Shown one piece after another: positions 33,736 to 43,800 of a DNA stretch of 64,000 nt. The translations under genes and the position numbers were made by a program. The first letter of the stretch is position 1; every line of letters starts with the position of its first letter. Source of the stretch: CAYPZL01 sp964415045 (GTDB taxonomy: Bacteria; Planctomycetota; Phycisphaerae; Sedimentisphaerales; Anaerobacaceae); the NCBI GenBank assembly GCA_964415045.1, contig CAYPZL010000006.1:5486-69485 (forward strand), read 5' to 3'. The notes beneath the pieces are model-generated. The model was given only the letters and a program-made list of their open reading frames with translations, had not been told where the DNA came from and ran no database searches.

Positions 33736-34037
33736 AACGGTACTTTTCCTTATCTGTACGGTCCTTGTTCTCTTTGGGCCTTGCCGGACTTACCGCTTTT
33801 GACACTGCCTAATTTGACAGGGGGCTGCGTCGCACTTTGCTCTTGAGCCCTGAAAGGTTAGATTTTATCGGCCAAGGAATCTGAGGGGTAATTTTTCTCT
33901 TGCAAAAAATTAGCTATTTTAATAGATTAGACTAACCATTGGGGCTATATCCTTCAAATGGAGGTTTAGTGATAAAGAGCTATTGTAGAACATTTTCCGT
34001 ACTAGGGGTGATGTTTTTCTAGGCAGGAGGTTAGGTT
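33736..34037. other. A+T-rich control region upstream of the secretin-giant protein unit
   Basis: 302 bp, much richer in A+T than the genes around it, especially 33860-34020. It contains a promoter candidate at 33900-33928 and a strong ribosome site AGGAGG at 34025-34030. No gene was seen. Confidence 0.6.
33900..33928 (+). promoter_or_regulatory. Promoter candidate for the secretin-giant protein unit
   Basis: TTGCAA (33900-33905) and TAGATT (33923-33928) are separated by 17 bp in an A+T-rich setting. The start would be near 33936, about 100 nt before the TTG start codon. Confidence 0.5.
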
Positions 34038-37000
34038 TTGGACAGGCCAAGTGTTTTCGGTAACGCTCTGCGGGGGGGGTCCGCAGTCACAGTCCTGATA
34101 TCGGTCTTGCTTATCGCGACGATGTTTGCGCCGGCGACCCCAGCACAGAGCGAGCGAAACGGTGATGACGCCACGATGCGTCATCTGGTTCAGTACCTCA
34201 TGCGCACCGGGACGGAGCAGTACAACCGCGGGTATTACATCCAGGCGGAAGCGACGTTCCGGATGGCCCAGGGATACGGGGAATACCTCGAGCCTCTGGA
34301 GCGGCGCAAGCTCCAGTCGCTGCAGGAGAAGACGAGCCTGGCGGCGGTGGAGCGTAAGCGCGCGCTGGAGGCGAAGGCGACGGGGGAGGATCTGCTCAAG
34401 CAAGGCCGGACCGACGCGGCTCGGACGCGCCTGGAGAGCGTTCGGGACAGCGAGTTTCTCACAGAGAAGGAGCGCGCCGAGGTCGCAACGGCGTTGGCGG
34501 GTCTGGCCAGGACTGATGTCGCGACGGCCAGTGACAAGCCGGTGGCGTCTACACAGGCGGCGCGCGCCGAGGCCGCGGACGCCGATGCGCTGGAGCAGTA
34601 CCGCAACACCATCGCCGAGAAGTACTACCAGGGCATGAAGGCGTACCACTCCGGCGACTTCGCGACGGCGGAGAAGGAACTTACCGAGGTCCTGGAGAGT
34701 GGGCTGATGCCGGCGGCGATGGCCGAGACGATTCGGGGGTACCTGGCCGATATCCGCAAGGGCGGGCTGAAGCTGGATCGCGCGCAGGCGGTTTCGCCGG
34801 CTCCGGAGGCGGGGGCGACGTTTCCGTCGGCCCGCACGACGGCGGTGACCGGCGCGCCGGCGACGTATCCGGCCGAGAAGACCCCGGCCGGCGATGCCCA
34901 GACCGAGGCCGAGCGCATCGAGGCGCTGTACAATCGAAGCTGGGAGCTGTACTCCGGCGGGGAGCTGGAAGCGGCGCGACGGGGGTTTGCGGAAGTGGCT
35001 GAGAGCGGTTTGTATTCGGCCCCTCCCGGCAAGCGTGCGGAAGACTACATTGCGACCATTGACCGACTGCTGGCGGCACGGCAGGAGGCTCCGGCCCCGG
35101 CGCCGGCGCAGCCGAAGCCGGTCGAGGTGGTCCGGCCGCAGCCTGTGCCAATGCAGCCGGCTCCGGTCCAGCCTGCGGCTGTGGAGCCCGCCCAGACCAG
35201 TGGCAGCGAGGCGGGGGCCGAGCCGAGCAGTTTCATCGAGGTGATCAACAGGCGCCGAAACATCATCCGCGGCCACGTCGAGGCCGTCGTCAGCGACGCG
35301 GTCAACCGCGCCCAGGAACGGATGGCCCAGGGCCAGTTCGACGAAGCCGACGAGGCGGTCAGCAGTGCCCAGGTCGTCGTGGACGACCAGCAGCTTCACC
35401 TCGGAGACGAGTTGTACAGGCGCTACGCCGGACAACTGGCGGCCGTCCGGGATCGCGTCGCGCGCGCCCGCGAGGCCCGCGCCAAGCAATTGGCGCAGGA
35501 GAAACGCGTGGCCTCGGCTGAGGCGGCCCGCGATTACCGCAGCCAGGCCGAGACCGAGCGGCAGCAGAAGATCGACGAGCTGCTCGAACGCGCCGAGGCG
35601 TACCAGAAACAGCAGAGATATGAAGCGGCCCTCGGCCAGGTCGACAGCCTCCTGGCGATCGACCCGCTTCACGATGAGGCTCTGACCCTCAAGCAAACGC
35701 TCGAAGACATGGTTTTCTTACGCAACCAATTGAACGTTCGCAAGGAGTTTCGCCGCGAACGTGCCGAGTTGATGGTCGATACGGAGAAGTCGCAGGTTCC
35801 CTACTCCAGAGAGATTACCTATCCGCGGAACTGGCGGGAGATCGTGGAGAAGCGCAAGCCCGAGGAGCCGATCGGCCTGGACCCGGAGAACATGCGCGTC
35901 TACGAGCAACTTTCACAGACGGTGGATCTGTCGGGCTTGTCTCCCGAGATGCCCTTCAGCGAAGCCATTGAAGTGCTGAAGAATTCGGTGCAGCCTCCGC
36001 TGAATATCGTGGTGCTCTGGCGTGACCTGCTGGACAACGCCGATATCGAGCCGAGCGATCCCATCGATATGGACCCTCTGGTCAACGTGGAGCTAGACAC
36101 GGCGCTAAAGAACCTCCTCAACGCCGTAGCCGGTGGCTTTGCGGAGCTGGACTACGTCGTTGACCGGGGGGTCATCACGGTCGCAACGGTGGAAGGGCTT
36201 CCCGAGCGCAGAATGGAAACGCGCGTGTACGACGTCAGCGATCTCGTCGCCGAGCCGGCCAACTACCGCGGCATGGGCATGATGGGTATGATGGGCGGCA
36301 TGATGGGCGGCATGATGGGCGGCAGCTATGGCGGCGGTATGGGCGGCATGGGCATGGGCGGCATGGGCAGCTATGGCGGCGGCATGATGGGCGGCGCCAT
36401 GGGCGGCATGGGCATGGGCGGCATGGGCGGCATGATGGGTGGCTACGGTGGCGGCATGGGCATGGGCGGCATGGGCGGCTACGGCGGCGGCATGGGCGGC
36501 ATGGGCGGCTATGGCGGCGGCATGATGGGCGGCATGGGCGGCATGGGCATGGGCGGCATGGGCGGCTATGGCGGCGGCATGATGGGCGGCATGGGCGGTA
36601 TGGGCATGATGGGCGGCATGATGGGCGGCGGCGGATACATGGGCCGCTTCATGGCCCAGAGTCTGCGCCAACTGATCCAGGAGAGCATCGACCCGGATAG
36701 CTGGTTCGAGCTCAGCGATCTGGGCGAGGGCACGATCATGACCTATCCCACGACGCAGCCCAAGAAGCTGGCTGTGTACCAGACCGCTGAAGTGCACAAG
36801 AAGATTGAGGAGTTGCTGGACCAGCTTCGCAAGGCCCTCGGCGAGCAAGTTTCCATCGAGGCCAGATACCTGGTGGTCAGCGAGAACTTCCTCGAAGACA
36901 TCGGACTGGACCTGGATTTCAGCTACAACATCGGCGGCAAGTGGGGCCTGATGACCTTCAGCCAGGGCTCCTCCGTCGTGGCGGCCCCGACCATCGGCAC

Positions 37001-37778
37001 GGGTATCGCGGGCAATCTGGGTAACATCACCACCGAGAATCCCAGCATGGGCATCATCGGCGGGTACGGGTCGGTCCTGGACGATCTACAGGTGAGCTTC
37101 ATCTTGCGGGCCACCCAGGCGCGAACCGATTCACGCTCCGTGGCGGCGCCGCGGTTGACCGTGATGAGCGGCGAGTCGGCGACGTTCTCCCTGACAGACA
37201 TGGTTTCCTACGCCTTGCCGCCCACGCAGACGCAGGGCCTCTTTCAGACCGGCGGCGGCCAGGGCACCGTGGGGCAAACGGGGACGTTCCAAAACGTGAG
37301 TTACCTGAACGTCGGCAGCATACTGAGCATCAGCCCGACGATCTCGAAGGACAAGAAGTACGTCTTGTTGAATATCATCACGACACAGACCGACTTGCTG
37401 GGCTTCGCCACGCATGAAGTGGCCGACACGGGCACGACCGACGGTACGGACGGCGATGGTGGTGAGCCCAATACCTACCAGGTGCAGGTCCCGGAAACGG
37501 AAAGCGCCAACGTGATGACGCGCGTCAGTGTTCCCGATGGCGGGACGTTGCTGCTGGGCGGTCATAAGATTGCCGCGCAAGCGGAGAAAGAGGCGGGGGT
37601 CCCGGTACTGAGCAAGATCCCGGTCCTGGGCGCTCTGTTCACGAATCGCAGCAAGGTTCGCGATGAGAAGGTCCTGCTGATCCTGGTCAAGCCAACGATC
37701 ATTCTCCAGAACGAGAAGGAGCAGGAAGCAATCGCTGCGATGGAAGAGAGCACGGACGACTATCGCCTGCAGTACTGA
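34038..37778 (+). CDS. Large secretin-family outer-membrane protein with Gly/Met repeat
   Basis: 1246 aa. The start is TTG, supported by AGGAGG seven bases upstream and by the signal peptide that follows (VTVLISVLLIATMFAPATPA). Residues 40-560 are helical, TPR-like and Ala/Glu-rich. Residues 628-735 form an STN/secretin N-terminal-like domain (LNIVVLWRDLLDNADIEPSD). Residues 744-868 are an almost pure Gly/Met repeat. Residues 935-1228 are the secretin core: EQVSIEARYLVVSENFLEDI, VPDGGTLLLGG, then AGVPVLSKIPVLGALFTNRS and EKVLLILVKPTII. It should form an outer-membrane ring. It is distinct from GspD of the T2SS operon. It is followed after 58 bp, without a terminator, by the giant protein gene. 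Confidence 0.88.
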   Translation: MDRPSVFGNALRGGSAVTVLISVLLIATMFAPATPAQSERNGDDATMRHLVQYLMRTGTEQYNRGYYIQAEATFRMAQGYGEYLEPLERRKLQSLQEKTSLAAVERKRALEAKATGEDLLKQGRTDAARTRLESVRDSEFLTEKERAEVATALAGLARTDVATASDKPVASTQAARAEAADADALEQYRNTIAEKYYQGMKAYHSGDFATAEKELTEVLESGLMPAAMAETIRGYLADIRKGGLKLDRAQAVSPAPEAGATFPSARTTAVTGAPATYPAEKTPAGDAQTEAERIEALYNRSWELYSGGELEAARRGFAEVAESGLYSAPPGKRAEDYIATIDRLLAARQEAPAPAPAQPKPVEVVRPQPVPMQPAPVQPAAVEPAQTSGSEAGAEPSSFIEVINRRRNIIRGHVEAVVSDAVNRAQERMAQGQFDEADEAVSSAQVVVDDQQLHLGDELYRRYAGQLAAVRDRVARAREARAKQLAQEKRVASAEAARDYRSQAETERQQKIDELLERAEAYQKQQRYEAALGQVDSLLAIDPLHDEALTLKQTLEDMVFLRNQLNVRKEFRRERAELMVDTEKSQVPYSREITYPRNWREIVEKRKPEEPIGLDPENMRVYEQLSQTVDLSGLSPEMPFSEAIEVLKNSVQPPLNIVVLWRDLLDNADIEPSDPIDMDPLVNVELDTALKNLLNAVAGGFAELDYVVDRGVITVATVEGLPERRMETRVYDVSDLVAEPANYRGMGMMGMMGGMMGGMMGGSYGGGMGGMGMGGMGSYGGGMMGGAMGGMGMGGMGGMMGGYGGGMGMGGMGGYGGGMGGMGGYGGGMMGGMGGMGMGGMGGYGGGMMGGMGGMGMMGGMMGGGGYMGRFMAQSLRQLIQESIDPDSWFELSDLGEGTIMTYPTTQPKKLAVYQTAEVHKKIEELLDQLRKALGEQVSIEARYLVVSENFLEDIGLDLDFSYNIGGKWGLMTFSQGSSVVAAPTIGTGIAGNLGNITTENPSMGIIGGYGSVLDDLQVSFILRATQARTDSRSVAAPRLTVMSGESATFSLTDMVSYALPPTQTQGLFQTGGGQGTVGQTGTFQNVSYLNVGSILSISPTISKDKKYVLLNIITTQTDLLGFATHEVADTGTTDGTDGDGGEPNTYQVQVPETESANVMTRVSVPDGGTLLLGGHKIAAQAEKEAGVPVLSKIPVLGALFTNRSKVRDEKVLLILVKPTIILQNEKEQEAIAAMEESTDDYRLQY
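36267..36640 (+). repeat. Gly/Met-coding repeat inside the secretin gene
   Basis: About 370 bp of imperfect units such as GGCATGGGC and GGCGGCATGATG encode around 124 residues of MGGMGMGG and YGGGM type. It separates the N-terminal domain from the secretin core. Such a stretch is expected to be flexible and may vary in length between strains through slippage. Confidence 0.85.
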
Positions 37779-37875
37779 CCGGTTTTTTCCTTGCGATTGC
37801 GGTGATGTGACACGCGAGGGGTTCCCTTAGACAGACATGGTACGGATTCAGACATCTGGAAACGGAAGTGGACAC

Positions 37876-40800
37876 ATGAAAGAGCACATTCAGGAGCGAC
37901 CTGGCACCTGGCGGTTACTAATAAGCTCGGCGTTGATTCTCTGCGCCTCAGTCGGCCTGGTGACAGCCAATGACCTGTCGTTTTCACTGTCGGACGCGAT
38001 CGGCTACGACGGCACGAGCCCGGAGGAGCAAGGGACGTTGCTCGTTCGTTTCGTAGACACAGACGGTCCGCCCGCAACGTGTCCCGACCTGGTTGGCCCC
38101 CGGACTGCGCGCTCGGTGCGCGAGCGGATCGCCGGGACCATCATGGAGGGGGCGTCGATCGAGCAGGAATACGACGGCCTGGTGCAAGGCCTGACCCGCG
38201 TGCGGCTGCCGAAAGGGCGGTCGGTGGTGGACGCCCTGGCCGAGTTCGGCGCCTGCGAAGACGTCCTGTATGCGGAACCCAACTACAAATACTCGCTGTG
38301 CCGCACGCCCAACGACCCGCAGTACGTCGATCAGTGGGCGCTGAACAACACGGGCCAGACGGGGGGCCGCGAAGACGCGGACATCGACGCGCCCGAGGCC
38401 TGGGACATCCAGACCGGCGACCGGAGCATCATCGTCGCCATCCTGGACACCGGTATCGACACGACCCACCCGGAACTGGTGATCAATCTCTGGATGAACA
38501 ACGCCGAGATGTTCGGCGAGCCGGACGTCGATGACGACGGCAACGGTTACGCCGACGATTTTTACGGCTACGATTTCGTCAACGACGTTCCGGACCCGGT
38601 GGACGACGTTTATCACGGGACGCACGTGGCCGGCATCATCGGCGCTTTTACCAACAACATGATGGGTATCGCCGGTGTTTGCTGGAACGTCACGCTGATG
38701 CCGTTGAAGGTGGCCGACGCCGACGGCGTGAATCTGGATGCGGCCGTGGCGGCCATCGAGTACGCCGTCAAGTCCGGCGCCAAGATCATCAACGCCTCGT
38801 GGGCCAGCGAGGAATACAGCGAGAGTTTGAAAAACGCAATCGAGGCGGCCGGCGAGCAGGGCGTCCTGTTCGTGGCAGCGGCCGGCAACGGCTCGGGCAA
38901 CATCGACAATTCCCGCGTGTATCCGGCCTGCTACGACGCCTACAACATCATTTCTGTCCTGGCGACCGACAGCGAGGACCGGCTCTCCTGGTCATCGAAT
39001 TACGGGCGAGCTTCGGTGGACCTGGGCGAGCCGGGCGAAGAGGTGCTCAGCACGTTGCCGATGGAGGCGACGGGCCCCATGACCGAAGCGGGCCTGCCGA
39101 CGGAATACGGTACGATCAGCGGGACTTCGGTGGCCGGGCCTCACGTGGCCGGCGCCGCTGCGTTGCTGTGGTCGGAATTTCCGCCCCTTTCGTACTACCA
39201 CGTCAAGCACGCCCTGATGCAGACGACGGACAAGGTGCTGGGCGGCCTGTGCCTGTCGCAGGGACGCCTGAACATGGCCCGGGCCCTGCAGGCGATACCG
39301 CAGGGACAGCCGGGGCGGGTGCTGAACACGCGCGACGACCCAGCCGATTCGGCCAGCTTCTACTTCTCCATCCAGGCGGCGATCGATGACGCCAACGACG
39401 GCGACGTCATCATTGTCGAGGGCGGACCCGAGAACAACACGATCTACCTGGAACGCATCGATTTCAAGGGCAAGGCCATCACCCTGCGCAGCGGCAGTGT
39501 CACCGATCCGAACGATGAGACCGTCTACCCGGACACCACCTTCATTTTGGGGCTGGCCGAGGAAGGGTCGCTCGTGACATTTGTCAACGCCGAAGGTCCC
39601 GATACGGTCCTGAAAGGCTTCACCATCGGCTGGGGCGTGGCCCGGTACGGCGCCGGCATTCGCTGCGAAAACGCCTCGCCCACGATCAGCTATTGCATCA
39701 TCAGCAACAACCAGGCCAGCAAGTTCGGAGGCGGCATCGACTGCTTCGGAGGCTCGCCGGAAATCACGAATTGCGTCATCAGCGACAACCGTGCCTTCGG
39801 GGCCGACGCCGCCGGTGGCGGCATCAATATCGAGGACGGTTCGCCGGTCATTACCAACTGCATTATTCGCAATAATTCATCCACGAATATCGGCGGGGGT
39901 CTGGCCTGCTACAACCAGGCGGCCCCGAAGCTGTTCAACTGTTTCATCACGAACAACGCGGCGGTGGCCGGCAGCGGGCAAATCGACGTGGACGCTTCTT
40001 CGCCCACGATCACTAACTGCACGATTGTCGTTTCGCCGAGCAATCCCGCCCGGGACGGCGGCATCGCCTGCTTCGGCGGCGCCGAGCCGACGATCACCAA
40101 CTGTATTCTCTGGGGCAACGGCGACGACCTGTACAACTGCTCGGCGACGTACTCCTGCATCGAAGATATCGACGACGCCGGCGAGGGCGTTACGCACGAC
40201 GATCCGCAGTTCACGCGCGGGCCTCGCGGCGTATACTACCTCAGCCAGATCGAAGCGGGGCAGTTGAGTGGCAGCCCGTGCGTCGATGCCGGCGATCCCA
40301 ATACCGACCCCAATTTCGTCGCGTTCCTGGGCAACATGACCACGCGCACCGACGGCGTCGTGGATCTGGGCGTCGTGGATCTGGGAGCCCATTTCGGTGC
40401 CGCGCCGGCGCAGATGTTCCCGCTCAACGTGGCCGTCGTGAACGCCAGGATGCAGCCCATCGATCCGAACGAGGCGGGCGGGTACGTCGATCCGAACGGC
40501 GGGTCCTTCCGCGAGTTCGAGGTCGTGCACCTGACGGCCTATCCGAAGGAAGGCTACCGCATCAAGCGCTGGATCGGCACGCCGGACGACTCGAGCCTCG
40601 ATCCCAACGTCAGCTTCACGATGTTTGGCCCGACCGACATCATGATCGAGTTTGAGAAGATCCCGAGCTACACCCTCGAAACGAGCGTCAAGGGCGCCCA
40701 CCGCAGCACCGACGAGGAGGAAATCCCGACGCTGACACCGTATCATCCCAGAGGGGCCTTGTACCCGGACGGGACGGTCGTGCAGTTGGTGGCTCTGCCG

Positions 40801-43800
40801 CCCGAGGGGTACATCGTGGACAAGTGGGAGGGGACCGACGACGACGGTTCCTGGGCCAACACCAACACGGTGACGATCGATTCCAACAAGGTGGTCACCG
40901 TGAGCTTCCGCATGCCACAGGAATTCCGTGTGCCGGGACAGTATCCCACCATCGCAGAGGCGATGGCGGCGGCCGCCGATCATGGCGACAAGGTCATCGT
41001 CGGCGCCGGTGTGTACAGAACCACCGGTCTCGATTTTGACGGCAAGGCGCTGACCGTGGCCAGCGAGCGTCCGGACGATCCCTGCTGCGTGGCGGAAACG
41101 ATCATTGACTGTGACATTGACGGCGACGACGAAGGCGACGGACGCGCCTTTATCCTCCAAAGTGGCGAAGGCCAGGATTCCGTGATCGACGGCTTTACGA
41201 TCCGCAACGGCTGGGCCGTGGCCGATCCGAACACACCCGAGGATGGGGGCGGCACCGGTGCCCCGGGCACCGATGCCTTCGGTGGCGCCATCGCCTGTTT
41301 CAACGGCAGCAGCCCGACGTTGTCGCATTTGATTATCCAGAACTGCCGCGCTCAGGGCAAGGTTGGTGAGGACGGCAGCTTCGTGTACGATCCGTTCCCG
41401 GCCCCGCCGGCGCCTGCCGACCCCGATCCTCCGCTCGATCCGTTGGATCCTCCCAGGCCGCCTGACCCGAACGATCCGAACGCGCCGGCGGACCCGAATG
41501 CCGGTGTCGCCGGCGAGGCCGGTGAGGACGGAGCGGCCGGTGCCGACGGCGCCGACGGTGCGCCCGGGGCCGATGGCTACAACGGCGGTCGAGGGGGCCA
41601 CGGTTATGGAGGCGCCCTCTACTTCGACGCCAACAGTGCGCCGATTATCTGGAACGTTGTGATTGAAAACTCCCGCGCCCTGGGCGGCAACGGCGGTTTT
41701 GGCGGCACCGGCCAGGACGGCGGCGACGGTGCCGACGGGCAGAACGGTCAGGACGGCCAGGCCGGTCAGGATGGCGGTGAGGGAATCGATGATGGCCCGC
41801 AGGGCGCCGGTGGAAACGGCGGCGCCGGCGGCGATGGCGGTAATGGCGGCGCCGGTGGTGCCGGTGGTCGCGGCGGTGACGGCGGCGATGCCGGCGAAGC
41901 CCTCGGTGGCGCCATGTACTTCGGACCGGGCTGTAAGCCGATCATCCGGTTCTGCCGAATCGTCGATTCGTCCGTGAAGCAGGGTATCGGTGCGCCCGGC
42001 GGCGCCGGCGGCGCCGGCGGCAGCGGTGGCAACGCCGGTGTCGGTGGAGTCGGCGGCGAAGGCGGCGAGGGTGAGCCGGCCGGCGAAGCCGGGGCGGACG
42101 GCGCCGAGGGCGTCGGTGGCAACGGCGGTCCGGGCGGTGCCGGCGGCAGCATGGGCAGAAACGGCGATCGCGCCTGGGGTGGCGCCATCTACTTCGGCGA
42201 AGGGTGCCAGGTCAAAATGTCCGATACGGTCATCAGCTACAGCTCGGCGGTGTCGGAAGACGTGAATGCGGTTGCGTACGAAGGCGGTGCCGGCGGTAAC
42301 GGCGGCGCCGGTGGCAGTCCTGGTGGAATCGGCGGCGATGGCGGTGCCGGCGGCGACGGTAACCCGGTCGGTCCGGCGGGCAACCCCGGTGCGGCCGGCA
42401 CCGACGGCGGCGACGGCAACCCGGGCGAGGCCGGCGGCACCGACAGCAGCATCACCACCGGCTTCGGCGGCGCGATCTACTACGACCGCGGCTGCGTCGT
42501 GGAGCTGACCGATTGCTCCATCGGCTCGAGCAGCATCGACGGCGAGAGCGGCGGCGGCGAACATTACGCCGAAGGCTGCAAGGCCACGCTGTTGCGTTGC
42601 ACGATCTCCAACAATACGTCCGCCATGAACGGCGGCGGCCAGTCCTTCGAGCCTTCCTGCTCGCTGACGGCCACGCAGTGCTCCTATCTGAGCAACGTCG
42701 CGACGCTCGACGGCGGCGGTCTCTACGTCCCGTTCAATTGCGTCGTCGATATCAATGACTCGACGTTCCAGGACAACCAGGCTCTCACGGCCCGGATCAG
42801 TTCCGGCGGCGCGATCTATGGCGGCGGCGTCTGGAGCGACACCCTGGGAGACTGGTACAACGGCGGCTCACTGCACGTGCGCGGAACCGACCTGCTGAAT
42901 AACCGCGCGGCCTTTGGCGGCAGCATGTACTGGTACGGCCTGGACGCCGACGTCAGCATCTTCGACTGCGTCATTCGCAACAACCAGGCCGAACACGGCG
43001 GCGGACTCTACTGGAGCGGTGGCGACGCCGAGGTCGTCCAGTGCAGCATCCGCGACAATATCGCCACCGGGCCCGCCACCACGGTGGATGTCCCGGCCCC
43101 GATGCCGGATCCGAACGATCCGAACACGTGGCCCGATTCGAGCACGTGGCCCGATCCCAACGATCCGAATTCCATGTTCGACCCGAACAACGCGTGGACG
43201 CCCCCGGCGCTACAGGTGCAAGAGAGCACGATATGCGGCAGCGGCGGCGGTCTGCTCTCCTGGGATGCGGATTCCCTCATCCAGGATTGTATCATCGGCG
43301 GCAATACCTCTTTCGGCGGTGGCGGTGGCGTCTACCTCGGCGGCACGTCCTACCCGGTTCTGAAGAACTGTCTGGTCAAGGACAACACGGCCTTCATCGA
43401 CGGCGGCGGTATCGCCACCTACTGGGACGCCGTGCCCACCATCACGAACTGTACGATCGTGGACAACCAGGCCTACGATCCCAACGAGCCCAATCGCGGC
43501 AAGGGTGGGGGGCTCTCCTGCACCGACGACAGCAAAACGACGCTGATCAACAGTATCGTTGGAAACAACCAGGGCCAGCAGGGCAGCCAGATCGCCATCG
43601 GCAGCGAAAGCGACATTCGCTACGCCCAGTACCCGTCGACCCTGACGGTCTCGTACAGCGCCATTGAAGGCGGCCAGGGCGGCATCCACGTCGAGCCCGG
43701 ACGCGTCCTCAACTGGCTCAACGGCAACATTCAGGACGACCCGCTCTTTACCGAGTCGTACTTCCTCAGTCAGATCGCCGCCGGCCAGCCGGCGGACAGC

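Noticed and set aside
36267..36640. CRISPR or mobile repeat
   Set aside because: The repeat is in frame within a coding region and codes for Gly/Met units.
36105..36848. Minus-strand frame rich in His-Ala (HAAHAAHAH)
   Set aside because: It is the complement of the Gly/Met repeat of the secretin gene.
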